DNA from: Hyphomicrobiales bacterium
GTDB taxonomy: Bacteria > Pseudomonadota > Alphaproteobacteria > JAPOUT01
Length of the DNA: 64,000 nucleotides
NCBI GenBank assembly: GCA_026708545.1
Contig: JAPOUT010000109.1
Location: forward strand, 65,921 to 129,920
Direction of reading: 5' to 3'
Numbering within the stretch: position 1 is the first letter of the stretch; each line of letters opens with the position of its first letter. Both the position numbers and the translations under genes were made by a program. The notes under the pieces were generated by a model that saw nothing but the letters and a program-made list of their open reading frames with translations, ran no database searches and was not told the DNA's origin. Shown here piece after piece: positions 1-10,689 of this stretch.

Positions 1-1376
1 CGTCCAGCAACCATCAAGAATATCAGTACACTTTTACCCAATAATGCAACATCATTGTAAGAGTGCTGTCCCAGCGTAGCGACATCGAGATGATGCAACA
101 TCGCTCCTGCATTACTCAAAGCACCAACCGCAGAAGTCAACGCCGGTAAAAATGCAACCCCCGAAAAAGAAAGCAGACTTGTGCCAATCCCCAAACACAC
201 AAAGAACGCTCCGAAATAAGCCCATATTATACGCATCCTTGGTGCACCGATGTCATTGCGCACTGGAACAACACTACTAGGATGTATCAACCTCTCTAAT
301 TCGCGCCAACTATGCCAGGTGATCAAAAGAATTCGCGCAAGTTTGATTCCACCTGCGGTAGAAAAACAACAACCTCCTAGCACAGGCAGCAACAATAACA
401 ATGGTAATGGCGTGGAGCAATCTGCAGAAATGTCGAAGGATGTCATTGCCGTCGTGCTCAACAGCGAGGCTGCAGCAAACAAACCCGCTCCCACGGACTC
501 TATCCATCCGCCCGCACTATCGTTGTAAAAGAAAACACTCAACAACAACGCTGCAAACAACCAAATGCATAGCAATAATAGTAACTCTGATGCTCCGCGT
601 GAGAGACGAAAGCTTCCGCGCAGCACTGCACATAAATAAGAGAAATTTGCCGCGCCCAAAAGCATGAATAGCACCATTGCCATCTTACCAAATAAATTAG
701 GCGCAAGTGAATCGGACGAAACAAAGCCTCCTGTTGAAATTAAGCTTAGACTCATACATAGCGCATGGAATGTGGATAAATTGGAAGCGAGTAACGCCAT
801 AAAACACACGAGTGTCAATCCTCCATAGGGTACAAGTAGAATTAGAGCGATATACTCCAACGGTACGCTTGTGTCACCCTTGTGAGATAGTACCGGCGCA
901 CCCTCCCCCATCTCAATAAGTTTTAGCGGTAACAAAAACGCCGCAATGATAATCAAACTCGATAACCCTCCCAGCCATTGTAACAACGCACGCCATAATA
1001 ACAAAGAGCGCGCAACTTGGTCAGGATTATCAATGACGCTTGCGCCCGTGGTTGTAAAACCCGAAACTGCTTCAAAATAAGCGCCAGACACACTTAACTC
1101 ACCACTCATTACGAAAGGAATAGCGGCGAACACAGGTAACAAGAACCAAAAAACGGTCAATCGTAAAAAAATTGCACCACGGTCTTTGCGACCGGTAATT
1201 TCTTTCCAATTTTGTAATGCGAGTAGCACGGCTACGGCATAAAAAGCCGTGACCAATATCGCAATTAAAAAACCGATGATAGCATTGCGCTCATTCAGCA
1301 AAAACGCACACGACAACGGTGCCAACATCATCATCGCAAGGATGCCAGCAGGAAACCCAAAGAAACGCCCAACCAT
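1..1376 (-). CDS. trkH: TrkH-family potassium uptake protein, C-terminus cut by window edge
   Basis: Own translation of the minus strand from ATG at 1376: MVGRFFGFPAGILAMMMLAPLSCAF...; contains YFEAVSGFTTTGASVI (TrkH selectivity-filter-type motif) and runs open to base 1; next to trkA. Missing from the ORF track because it leaves the window. Confidence 0.9.
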   Translation of the reverse strand, partial: MVGRFFGFPAGILAMMMLAPLSCAFLLNERNAIIGFLIAILVTAFYAVAVLLALQNWKEITGRKDRGAIFLRLTVFWFLLPVFAAIPFVMSGELSVSGAYFEAVSGFTTTGASVIDNPDQVARSLLLWRALLQWLGGLSSLIIIAAFLLPLKLIEMGEGAPVLSHKGDTSVPLEYIALILLVPYGGLTLVCFMALLASNLSTFHALCMSLSLISTGGFVSSDSLAPNLFGKMAMVLFMLLGAANFSYLCAVLRGSFRLSRGASELLLLLCIWLFAALLLSVFFYNDSAGGWIESVGAGLFAAASLLSTTAMTSFDISADCSTPLPLLLLLPVLGGCCFSTAGGIKLARILLITWHSWRELERLIHPSSVVPVRNDIGAPRMRIIWAYFGAFFVCLGIGTSLLSFSGVAFLPALTSAVGALSNAGAMLHHLDVATLGQHSYNDVALLGKSVLIFLMVAG

Positions 1377-1387
1377 CTTGCAAACGA

Positions 1388-2764
1388 TTAGAAAAACTCA
1401 GCACTGACCCGGAATAGTTGTTCTGCTTTACGCAATTGGTCAGCGCGGGCAAGAACAACAATACGGTCACCAGCAAAGATACGCGTGTCACCATGCGGCT
1501 TTAGCACTTCACCGTCTCGCACAATCGCTCCGATAATAATACCGTCGGGCAAGTTTGCCTCGCGCAAAGGCTGGTCAAGCAAAGTAGAGGTTTGCAGCGC
1601 TTCTGCATCAATGACCTCAGCAGCACCGTCATGCAATGAGTAGAGTCCTTTCACCCTACCCCGCCGAACATGCTGCAGCACCGACGAAACCGTTGTTGCA
1701 CGCGGGTTGATGTAAACATCCACACCAAAACTATGTGCCAAATTTCGGTATTCATGATTGTTGATTAAGCACATCGATCGTTGTGCTCCTTCTTGCTTGC
1801 CAAGCACGGAGGCAAGCAGATTAACTTGGTCATCGTTACTTAATGCAAGGATAGTTTCGCTGTTGGCAATGCCGGCTTCGCGCAAAAGCTCCGGAGAGAG
1901 GGCATCTCCGTGCAATACCAGCGTATGTTTTAGTCTTGAAGCAATATGCATGGCGCGCTCGCGACTGGCTTCAATGATCTTGATACGCATGTCAGGATGT
2001 TCGATCTCTAACTGTTCAGCAACATACAAACCAATATTTCCACCACCTACAATCACAACACGACGGTTTTTTTTCTCCTCGTAACCGAAAATGTCGAGAG
2101 TACGTCGAACGTCCTCACTCGAAATCACCATATAAACATCGTCACCGGCGAGAAGATGATCCGTCGCTTTAGGAACGAAAAAATCATCGCCACGAGAAAC
2201 ACCCACAACGATTGCTTCTAGGCTCGGAAATAGGCCTGTGAGTTGACGTAGAGGCGTATCTATCAGTGGACAATCTTCACCTATTGAAATTCCTGTGAGA
2301 TTGACCTTACCATCGGCAAACGCGACACTCTCGAAAGCACCATGTAGTGATAGTCGCGTCATAATCGTGCGACCAACTTCTAGTTCCGGCGAGATGATGA
2401 CATCAATGGGCATGTTCTCTTGTGTGTAAAGATTCTGCCATTCCGGTTGCAAATAACTTTGGTTGCGCACACGTGCAATCTTCGTGGGAACATCGAAGAG
2501 AGAGTGCGCCATCTGGCAGGCAATCATGTTGACCTCGTCGGCGTAGGTCACCGCTATCAACATATCCGCCTCGCGTATCTTCGCTTTCTCCAAAACGTCC
2601 GGATGCGATCCATGCCCTAAAACCGCAGTGACATCAAGATTACCCTCAATTCGATCAATTAGCTCGGGAGAGTTATCAATGACGGTAACATCATTGCGCT
2701 CTTTAGCCAACTGCGCAGCAATGCCCGTACCAACTTGCCCTGCCCCGCAAATCACAACTTTCAT
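1388..2764 (-). CDS. trkA: Trk system potassium transporter TrkA
   Basis: 458 aa; two NAD-binding GxGxxG segments (VVICGAGQVGTGIA, VVIVGGGNIGLYVA) with TrkA-C regions. Confidence 0.95.
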   Translation of the reverse strand: MKVVICGAGQVGTGIAAQLAKERNDVTVIDNSPELIDRIEGNLDVTAVLGHGSHPDVLEKAKIREADMLIAVTYADEVNMIACQMAHSLFDVPTKIARVRNQSYLQPEWQNLYTQENMPIDVIISPELEVGRTIMTRLSLHGAFESVAFADGKVNLTGISIGEDCPLIDTPLRQLTGLFPSLEAIVVGVSRGDDFFVPKATDHLLAGDDVYMVISSEDVRRTLDIFGYEEKKNRRVVIVGGGNIGLYVAEQLEIEHPDMRIKIIEASRERAMHIASRLKHTLVLHGDALSPELLREAGIANSETILALSNDDQVNLLASVLGKQEGAQRSMCLINNHEYRNLAHSFGVDVYINPRATTVSSVLQHVRRGRVKGLYSLHDGAAEVIDAEALQTSTLLDQPLREANLPDGIIIGAIVRDGEVLKPHGDTRIFAGDRIVVLARADQLRKAEQLFRVSAEFF

Positions 2765-2767
2765 GCA

Positions 2768-4141
2768 TTAGTTTCCCGATTCTACACCAAGTAATTTAAT
2801 CTTTCGATGCAACGCAGAACGCTCCATACCGATGAAACTTGCTGTCCTCGAAACGTTACCTTCGAAGCGATTCATTTGCGTCAGAAGATATTCGCGTTCA
2901 AAAGCTTGGCGAGCCTCCCGAAGAGGTAAGGCCATTAAGCGCTCCCCAGTAGATTTATCTGGTAACAGTGTTCCAGAATCGATCACTTCTGCAGGTAGCA
3001 TTGAAGCGGTTATCGGCGACCCTGCTGCGCCCCCCGCCATAATGATGATGCGCTCGACATTGTTGCGGAGTTGCCGGATGTTTCCAGGCCAGTCGTGCGC
3101 TTGAAGAAGAGCAATAGCATCGGGTGCCAAAGGGCGATAGGGAATCATTGATGCCATAGAGAACTGTCGCGCCATATATTCCACCAATTCGGGAATATCT
3201 TCACGGCGCTCACACAGTGGCGGCAATCGCACCGGCACAACATTCAAGCGGTGAAACAAATCACCACGCAAACGCCCCTCCTCAATCTCTTCCTCGATAT
3301 TGCGACTCGAAGACGACATCACTCGAACATCTACCTGCACCTGGGAATTTCCACCAACACGCTCGAACGTTTGCTCAACCAACACTCGCAGAATTTTTCC
3401 CTGTGTTCCTAATGGCATATCCGCAATTTCGTCCAAGAATAGCGTTCCACCATCAGCTTGTTCGAAAGCGCCAATTTTACCCTCACCTTCGACGCCGAAG
3501 AGCTCGGTTTCCATGCGCTTGGGCGTCATTGCCGCCGCGTTAAGCGCAACAAAAGGGCTCTCTGAGCGCTTTGAGTGCGCATGTATCAACCTTGCGGTTA
3601 CCTCTTTGCCGGTTCCTGACGGTCCTGTTATCAACACACGCGAACTCGTTGGTGCGACTTTTTCAATGGTTTGGCGCAACTGGTTCATTGCGTTGGAAAC
3701 ACCTAGCACCCTGTCAATACTACCAAGACGTAACCGCAACTCTTGATTTTCTCGCTTTAAGTTTACCGCCTCGATAGCTCGGCGTGTCAACAGCAACAAT
3801 CTCGCCGCGTTAAAAGGTTTCTCGATGAATTCATATGCACCTTTCTTGATTGCAGAGACAGCCGTCTCGATAGTTCCGTGTCCACTAATCATTATCACCG
3901 GAAGGTTTGGATGCGTGCGCTTGACGGAATCAAGCACCTCCAAACCGTTGGAGTGGTCTTTACCAAGCCAAATATCGAGCAACATAAGTGTTGGTGGATG
4001 TGCCTCAATAAGTTTGAGCGCCCCTTCGCCATCCGTAACCACTCGAACACGATAACCTTCCTCGGTGAGAATATCGCGAACCAGATTGAGGATATCCACC
4101 TCGTCATCCACAATCAGAACATCACAACGTGACGGATTCAT
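2768..4141 (-). CDS. ntrX: Nitrogen regulation response regulator NtrX (sigma-54 activator)
   Basis: REC domain (VLIVDDEVDILNLV), AAA+ Walker A GPSGTGKE, Fis-type HTH C-terminus; next to ntrY. Confidence 0.93.
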   Translation of the reverse strand: MNPSRCDVLIVDDEVDILNLVRDILTEEGYRVRVVTDGEGALKLIEAHPPTLMLLDIWLGKDHSNGLEVLDSVKRTHPNLPVIMISGHGTIETAVSAIKKGAYEFIEKPFNAARLLLLTRRAIEAVNLKRENQELRLRLGSIDRVLGVSNAMNQLRQTIEKVAPTSSRVLITGPSGTGKEVTARLIHAHSKRSESPFVALNAAAMTPKRMETELFGVEGEGKIGAFEQADGGTLFLDEIADMPLGTQGKILRVLVEQTFERVGGNSQVQVDVRVMSSSSRNIEEEIEEGRLRGDLFHRLNVVPVRLPPLCERREDIPELVEYMARQFSMASMIPYRPLAPDAIALLQAHDWPGNIRQLRNNVERIIIMAGGAAGSPITASMLPAEVIDSGTLLPDKSTGERLMALPLREARQAFEREYLLTQMNRFEGNVSRTASFIGMERSALHRKIKLLGVESGN

Positions 4142-6387
4142 TCGTTGGTTTCTCCCTCCTTTATCATTGTGTTTATCGGCAACCTGATGTTTGCGAGTGC
4201 ACCTTTCAAGTTTGCTTCACCCTGCGCGTTGGACAGCACCAGCACGCCACCGTGGTCCTGTGCAATCTTGCGCACAATCGCAAGACCCAAGCCATTACCT
4301 TTTTCACGGGTTGTATAGTAGGGCTCCATGAGGTTTTCGGAATCTCCTGCTGGCAATCCTGGACCATTGTCGATAACTTCAATGGTAATGCTATCATCAC
4401 TCAAACGCAAACGCGTCAGGATGACGCCTTTTTCATCGCTACGTTTTACATCCACCGCTTCGAGCGCGTTCTTGAGAAGGTTGCCAAGCGCTTGACGTAA
4501 AAGCCCTCTATCGCCGTAGAATTGCAAAGGATCATCCGGAATCTCGATACGATAGTCTATATCTTCGCGTGCCAGTTGCTGCAAGAATACTGCCTGCCGG
4601 ACCAGTTCGACGAGGTCGAGAACCTGCATTCGCGGTGCGGGCATTCGTGCAAATGACGAGAACTCATCAATCATCCGGCCAATATCGCCGACATGGCGAA
4701 TGATGGTATCAGTGTACTGCTTGTAGAGTTGCTTGTCAGAGCGAACTTCATCGTGATATTTGCTCCATAAACGCTCCGCAGCTAATTGAATTGGCGTAAG
4801 TGGATTTTTAATTTCGTGAGCAATGCGCCTAGCAACGTCAGACCATGCTGCTCGGCGCTGTGCAGCAACAAGTTCACTGATGTCATCGAAGGTAACAACG
4901 TACCCCATATTGTCGTTGTTTTCGCGTTCGGCCGCGACGCGCACGAGGAGTGTTCGCGGAACACCTCCGTCATTGAGGGTAATTTGCTCTTCAGTGCGTT
5001 CTTGTGGAACAGCCATCACCAACCGGACCAACGGGGCCATCTCCGGAATTGCATCTTCAATAGGCTGCCCAAGGAGAAAGTGTCCGGTTCTTCCGATTAA
5101 ATATCGTGCGGATTTATTGACATGATTAATGCGGCCTTCACCATCCAAACCAATAACGCCGGCACTGACGCCGGAGAGAACTGCTTCGGTAAAACGTCTC
5201 CGCGCATCCATTTCAATATTTGCCTGCACAAGTTCATCGCGCTGGGATTGAACTTGTTCGGCCATTCGGTTGAATGTTTGTCCGAGCACTGAGATTTCGT
5301 CTTTACTTTCATCAAGATCGACGCGAGCGGACAAATCTCCCTTGCGGACGCGCTCAGCCGCATATGCCAAGGCTCCCAAAGGCGTCATCATCCGGTTGGC
5401 GAGCCACAAGCCTAACCATATCGCTGAGAGCAACACAATAAGCGTCATTGCAATATAAACCAGCGCGAAAGTGATCTCGACCTCGAAACGTCTATCCTTA
5501 AGGCTATCGTATTCGTCTCGAGCCTGAGACGCACCATCGAGATGCTCCAGCACTCTCGGATCGACAAAGCGCGAGACATGGAGATACAACCCCGGCAACG
5601 CACTCAACGATGCCAGCGCTCGGACTCGATTGTTTTCACGATCGCGGATGAGAATAACTTCGTGACGGTCGGCAGCGTCATACATTCCCGAAGTCGGGGG
5701 AACGGCGGCGATATCAGCGGTGTTTGTGGGGATGGTAGTGCTTGGAAGTCCTGCAGACCGAACATTACCGTTACGTTCAATGACATAGACATCCGCGAGC
5801 GAGCGCAACGCTGATTGCGTTGTGAGAAAGTGAGTAAAGCCAACTCTATCACTAAGCAGGGAGCTAGCTGCACGTTCCAGGTCTTGTCGCATAGCATAGA
5901 CATCGGCGCGAAGAAGATACGCGTGTTCATTGAGATAACTTTGTGCGATAATGAGAGAATTCTCAATGATAGTTCGGTTTCGTTTGGAGAACCAACTTTC
6001 AAGTTCCTGATGTAGTGTCACGAACGCGAACACTCCGACGAGCAACGCCGGTATCACAGCGATACCGGAGAAGATCATCACGAGTCTTGAGTGCAGTTTT
6101 GCGCCCGCTAAACCGCTCCGCCGTGCGCGGTAGAGTCGCAACACTCGGGTGCCGATAAGCCCGACTAACACTGACACCACTGCTAAATTCGCAAGTAGCA
6201 GTATAATGACGATAGTATAATTGAGGGATACGGGAGCAAGTCCGGTAAGAATCCCGTATGTTGCAATTCCGAGCACCATGGCGGTTGGAACCAGTCCGAC
6301 CGAGAGCCATGCGCTTGGCGAGAATTTTCTCTTCTGCAACCACTCGAGGATGGAATACCTCTGTCTGAGTGGGTAGGATATGCTCAT
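4138..6387 (-). CDS. ntrY: Sensor histidine kinase NtrY
   Basis: 749 aa; N-terminal TM segments, HAMP, PAS, H-box RRIAHEIKNPLTPIQLAAERL, ATPase G-boxes; 4-nt overlap with ntrX. Confidence 0.93.
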   Translation of the reverse strand: MSISYPLRQRYSILEWLQKRKFSPSAWLSVGLVPTAMVLGIATYGILTGLAPVSLNYTIVIILLLANLAVVSVLVGLIGTRVLRLYRARRSGLAGAKLHSRLVMIFSGIAVIPALLVGVFAFVTLHQELESWFSKRNRTIIENSLIIAQSYLNEHAYLLRADVYAMRQDLERAASSLLSDRVGFTHFLTTQSALRSLADVYVIERNGNVRSAGLPSTTIPTNTADIAAVPPTSGMYDAADRHEVILIRDRENNRVRALASLSALPGLYLHVSRFVDPRVLEHLDGASQARDEYDSLKDRRFEVEITFALVYIAMTLIVLLSAIWLGLWLANRMMTPLGALAYAAERVRKGDLSARVDLDESKDEISVLGQTFNRMAEQVQSQRDELVQANIEMDARRRFTEAVLSGVSAGVIGLDGEGRINHVNKSARYLIGRTGHFLLGQPIEDAIPEMAPLVRLVMAVPQERTEEQITLNDGGVPRTLLVRVAAERENNDNMGYVVTFDDISELVAAQRRAAWSDVARRIAHEIKNPLTPIQLAAERLWSKYHDEVRSDKQLYKQYTDTIIRHVGDIGRMIDEFSSFARMPAPRMQVLDLVELVRQAVFLQQLAREDIDYRIEIPDDPLQFYGDRGLLRQALGNLLKNALEAVDVKRSDEKGVILTRLRLSDDSITIEVIDNGPGLPAGDSENLMEPYYTTREKGNGLGLAIVRKIAQDHGGVLVLSNAQGEANLKGALANIRLPINTMIKEGETNE

Positions 6388-6466
6388 ATGCTTACGTTAT
6401 TGTTGGCGTCTGAGGAGATTGTGGGTTATTATCGGTTTTTTTACAACAGGGTTGCGGTAGAGCAAC

Positions 6467-7660
6467 ATGACTACTGGAGATTTTAGCACGAAACTTACGA
6501 GGATTGCTTTGATTCTTGCTGCCGGATGCAGTGAGCGCGCCGGAGAGACTGGAACTCCCAAGCAATATCGCCGACTTGGTGGAATGCCTCTGTTGTGTCA
6601 TTCGCTAGGGTGTTTTCTGACACATGATGGAATCGATGCGATACGCGTGGTGCTAAAGCCCTCGCAACATCTTCTATACGAAGATGCCTTAGAGCATCTT
6701 CAATTACGAGATAAGCTACTTGATCCGGTCGAAGGTGGTGAGACTCGGCAACAAAGTGCTCGGGCCGGCCTCGAATCTATCGAATCTCTCGCACCTGATG
6801 TTGTTCTGATTCATGATGCCGCCCGCCCATTTGTTAGACATGAAGACATCAACGCTTGTCTTGAGGGGCTTGCATATTCGAAGGCGGTGGTTCCAAGCAT
6901 TCCTCTTACCGATGCTCTTAAACAGTATGACAATGGGGTCCTCCGCCATGTGCCTCGAGACTCTTACCGACTTGCGCTCACGCCTCAAGGTTTTGACTTT
7001 GCTACCCTCTTGCAGGCACATCGTACATTAACCGAGCACTCTTTCCCTGACGATGCCGCTTTGATTGAGCATACTGGTATTTCAGTAAAATCCATCGAAG
7101 GCAGGCGCAGTAATTTTAAAATTACTTTTGCTGAAGATTTCTTTCGAGCCGAAGTTATGTTCAATTCACCTACCCGCTCGCGTACAGGATTCGGTTATGA
7201 TGTCCACCGCTTCACATCAGGCACCTGCGTTCGCCTATGCGGTGTCGACATTCCTTTTGAAAAAAGCTTGGCGGGACACTCAGATGCCGATGTCGGACTG
7301 CATGCGCTTACTGACGCTATCCTTGGTGCTATTGCCGCAGGGGACATCGGTTCGCATTTTTCTTCAAGCGACCCGAGATGGCATGATTCGGACTCCAGTG
7401 TGTTCCTAAACCACGCTGTCGAACTTGCCGAGAAAGAAGGTTTTTACGTTCATCATGTTGACATCACTTTGATATGCGAAGCGCCAAATCTTGCACCTTA
7501 TCGTGGTGCAATGCGCGAAGCCGTCGCTGACATTTTAGATATTGACGTCTCCGCTGTAAGTGTCAAAGCAACAACGACTGAAGGTTTGGGATTTCTTGGA
7601 CGTGGCGAAGGTATCGCCGCCCAAGCGGTTGCGAGTCTGTCACCTAAGGTTGTGCCGTGA
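6467..7660 (+). CDS. ispDF: Bifunctional IspD/IspF (MEP pathway)
   Basis: N-terminal IspD (ALILAAG...KQY, HDAARPFV) fused to IspF (GFGYDVHRF, GHSDADVGLHALTDAILGA). Confidence 0.95.
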   Translation: MTTGDFSTKLTRIALILAAGCSERAGETGTPKQYRRLGGMPLLCHSLGCFLTHDGIDAIRVVLKPSQHLLYEDALEHLQLRDKLLDPVEGGETRQQSARAGLESIESLAPDVVLIHDAARPFVRHEDINACLEGLAYSKAVVPSIPLTDALKQYDNGVLRHVPRDSYRLALTPQGFDFATLLQAHRTLTEHSFPDDAALIEHTGISVKSIEGRRSNFKITFAEDFFRAEVMFNSPTRSRTGFGYDVHRFTSGTCVRLCGVDIPFEKSLAGHSDADVGLHALTDAILGAIAAGDIGSHFSSSDPRWHDSDSSVFLNHAVELAEKEGFYVHHVDITLICEAPNLAPYRGAMREAVADILDIDVSAVSVKATTTEGLGFLGRGEGIAAQAVASLSPKVVP

Positions 7661-8151
7661 GAATTGTCCTAACCCCCCTACCCCCCGGGCTACGTTGGTA
7701 TGATGGCGTGGTCCTCCTCGCCACGTGGTTTGGATGCGGGCGAATTCCCATCGCACCTGGAACTATCGGCGCACTAGGCGCATTACCGGTGGCATTGCTG
7801 GTACTATGGTGGGACGTTGTTACCGGCATTGTCATGACATGCATAATTTTCTTTGTCGGCGTACAGACATCAACAAAATACGCTCGCGCTGCAGATAAAA
7901 AGGATCCAAGTGAAATCGTCATTGATGAAACCGCAGGACAATGCTTGTGCCTGTGCTTTGCACCCTTGACGCTTTCCGGCGTAATTGCCGCTTTCTTGCT
8001 ATTCCGCCTGTTCGACATCGCCAAACCTGTTCCCATCCGCTGGGTCGAGAACCGCTTTCCCGACGGCTGGGGCATCATGCTCGATGATATTATGGCCGCG
8101 GTTTATGCCGGAAGCATCTTATTGTTGTTGCGTTTTATCGAGTTGTTGTAG
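7657..8151 (+). CDS. pgpA: Phosphatidylglycerophosphatase A
   Basis: FGCGRIPIAPGTIGALGALP, DPSEIVIDETAGQ, FRLFDIAKPVPIRWVE motifs. Confidence 0.9.
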   Translation: MRIVLTPLPPGLRWYDGVVLLATWFGCGRIPIAPGTIGALGALPVALLVLWWDVVTGIVMTCIIFFVGVQTSTKYARAADKKDPSEIVIDETAGQCLCLCFAPLTLSGVIAAFLLFRLFDIAKPVPIRWVENRFPDGWGIMLDDIMAAVYAGSILLLLRFIELL

Positions 8152-9013
8152 CGTACAACCACCAGTCGGGATAGGCACGCGCAAGCGCCACCCTCGCCCG
8201 CTCGACGGCATCAAAGTTTTCATAGATTCCAAAGCAAGTTGGACCACTCCCGCTCATGCGTGAAAACAAACAATCGTGACTTTCTTCCAATGCATCCAGA
8301 ACATTTTGAATTTCCGGTAACAACGAAATCGCCGCTTTCTCCAAATTATTTTCCCGCACTCGACACCACGAAATTAAATCTCCGAGAGTCATACTGCCGG
8401 GGTTCGTATCGTCGGAGATATTTTTTTCATTTCCATCGAGTTTATCCCAACATCGATAAACTTCTCCGGCAGATAACATCCCGGGAGGTTTTGCCAGTAG
8501 TAGGGATATCTGTGGCAAATTATTAAAAACGCGGATATCTTCACCCCGTCCGCGTATGACGCACGCGCGCATTCCTTTTTGCGCCCGGAGGCAAACGGGA
8601 ACATCGGCTCCCAACTCTGATGCCAACACCTCGAGTTCTTCGTGAACAATCCCTTCCCCAAGCGCATCAAGCATGGCGGCGGCATCGCTTGACCCTCCTC
8701 CCAATCCTGCCGCTATAGGAATGTATTTTTCCAACCGAACATGACCGCTCAAAGAAACTTCATATTGTTGCATGAACAATCTCGCTGCTTGAATAACTAA
8801 ATTTTTTTCTCCTGCAGGTGTGTTATCGATGAAATCTCCACTTAATTGCAATGCAAATCCGGCGGCGTTGGCTTGCGAATTCCATTCCAATCTATCGGCA
8901 AGGTTTACAAATACAATTAAAGAATCAATATCATGGTAGCCGTCGGCACGTTTTCGCAACACACGTAAAGTTAAATTTACTTTCGCGCATGCATCTCGCA
9001 CACGCGCCTTCAA
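8135..9013 (-). CDS. ispE: 4-diphosphocytidyl-2-C-methyl-D-erythritol kinase
   Basis: AKVNLTLRVLRKRADGYHDIDSL, IPIAAGLGGGSSDAAAML, MSGSGPTCFGIY. Confidence 0.95.
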   Translation of the reverse strand: MKARVRDACAKVNLTLRVLRKRADGYHDIDSLIVFVNLADRLEWNSQANAAGFALQLSGDFIDNTPAGEKNLVIQAARLFMQQYEVSLSGHVRLEKYIPIAAGLGGGSSDAAAMLDALGEGIVHEELEVLASELGADVPVCLRAQKGMRACVIRGRGEDIRVFNNLPQISLLLAKPPGMLSAGEVYRCWDKLDGNEKNISDDTNPGSMTLGDLISWCRVRENNLEKAAISLLPEIQNVLDALEESHDCLFSRMSGSGPTCFGIYENFDAVERARVALARAYPDWWLYATTTR

Positions 9014-10689
9014 GGAGATAATCCGTGCAGGAGCTTTTCTTCAATAACGGCTATCTCTTCTTCTTCAGGGTCAAGTAGAAGTGCGCGACGCCATTGGAAA
9101 CGTGCCTCCAACTTGCGTCCGCTCTGCCAAAAAGAATCCCCTAAATGATCGTTGATGATAGGATCATCCGGCTCCAACTCGACGGCGCGTTCAAGATAAT
9201 GGTTTGCTTTGTCAAAATCACCTAGTTTGTAATATGCCCAACCCAAACTATCGACGATGAATCCGTTTTGCGGACGTTCTCGTGTTGCCTTTTCAAGCAT
9301 GTCGAGTGCGAGGTTTAACCGCTCACCTTGCTCGATCCACGAGTAACCAAGATAATTCAACACGAAAGGATGTTCACCTGAGAGTCGCATGGCAATTTTA
9401 AAATCCTCTTCTGCCTCAGGCCATCTGCTGGAACGTTCGTATGCAACAGCACGACCATAAAAAACAGTCCAATCACCTCGTCTTGGTGACTCCAATGCAT
9501 CAATCACGGAAGAATAAGTTGCAACCGCTTCATCATAACGTTCGTGGATTCGATAGAACGCTGCTAATGCTAAAGTTGCAACTCTAGAGTCGGGAACCTC
9601 TTCGTTTAAGCGAAGTAACGTCTCAAGCGCTTTATCATTCTTTTCTATTTCCCCGTAAATCTGTGCAATATGCGCCTGTGCATTAATATAGTATGGCGAT
9701 GTTTTCGGAATCACACTGTAACTTTCTAATGCCGAATCGAAGAATTCGAATTGTTCGTATTGCTCTCCGAGTAACAGGCGTGCCTCGTGCAGTTTAGGTC
9801 GCAGGAAAAGCGCAAAACGCAAATAAGGAAGGTATGCTAAAGTAACATCGTCACCGCTCTCAAGCGACAATAGCGTAAATATTCCATAGAACAACTCTGC
9901 AATCCCTTCCAAACCGTCACGCACCATAGGTTCCGGAATCTCACCGTGCTCGATTGCTCGACTTCGAGTTTCCCACAATCCTTGCCCGAAACCATCATTT
10001 TGCAAACGTTCTTCGTAAAAGCTTCGCGCCTCATCTGTGCGACCCTGACGCTCGAGGAAATTCCCGTAACCTTCGATAAAGCGCAATATCGCACCGTTAA
10101 CTGTCTTAATGGCGAGAAGATATTGCTCCTCCGCTCGCATAACATTGCCTGTCAAATCCAACATCAATGCCTCGTGAAAGTAACGAAACCCTGCGAGCGC
10201 GTTATCTTCTTTTATTGAAGCAAGAGCGGTTTTAACTTCCTCATGTTGTTGCATTTCTTGAAAAATCCAAGCCGAAACTATCGGCCTGATCCACTCTCCC
10301 ACCGCTGAATTCTCCAACGACTCGAACATCGACAACGCCGCACCGTAATCATTGGCCTTTAGGGCGTACAACCCTAAAAACATCGAAACGGATGCATTGT
10401 TGGATTCGTAATCCAACAGTCTCACTGCGAGCGAATATGCATTGGAAAAGTCTCCTGATGCCAAATATAACAGGAATAAATGGTTAAGAAGTTCGAGATT
10501 GTTTTCTTCCTCGAATACATCTGCGAGTTGTTCGGTTGCAATGTGTATTGCACCTTGGTTTTCAGCATGTCGACCAATGAGGTATTTACCGAAAAGGGAC
10601 CCTCCTGCTGTCGAGAATTTGTTTGCAGAGCATGATACCAGCAACATCACCAAGATTAGGACGCCTGGGAAATAACCTCGCGCTAACAT
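9010..10689 (-). CDS. Tetratricopeptide-repeat lipoprotein
   Basis: 559 aa; lipobox-like LLVSCSAN near N-terminus and multiple TPR units in the C-terminal half. Confidence 0.8.
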   Translation of the reverse strand: MLARGYFPGVLILVMLLVSCSANKFSTAGGSLFGKYLIGRHAENQGAIHIATEQLADVFEEENNLELLNHLFLLYLASGDFSNAYSLAVRLLDYESNNASVSMFLGLYALKANDYGAALSMFESLENSAVGEWIRPIVSAWIFQEMQQHEEVKTALASIKEDNALAGFRYFHEALMLDLTGNVMRAEEQYLLAIKTVNGAILRFIEGYGNFLERQGRTDEARSFYEERLQNDGFGQGLWETRSRAIEHGEIPEPMVRDGLEGIAELFYGIFTLLSLESGDDVTLAYLPYLRFALFLRPKLHEARLLLGEQYEQFEFFDSALESYSVIPKTSPYYINAQAHIAQIYGEIEKNDKALETLLRLNEEVPDSRVATLALAAFYRIHERYDEAVATYSSVIDALESPRRGDWTVFYGRAVAYERSSRWPEAEEDFKIAMRLSGEHPFVLNYLGYSWIEQGERLNLALDMLEKATRERPQNGFIVDSLGWAYYKLGDFDKANHYLERAVELEPDDPIINDHLGDSFWQSGRKLEARFQWRRALLLDPEEEEIAVIEEKLLHGLSP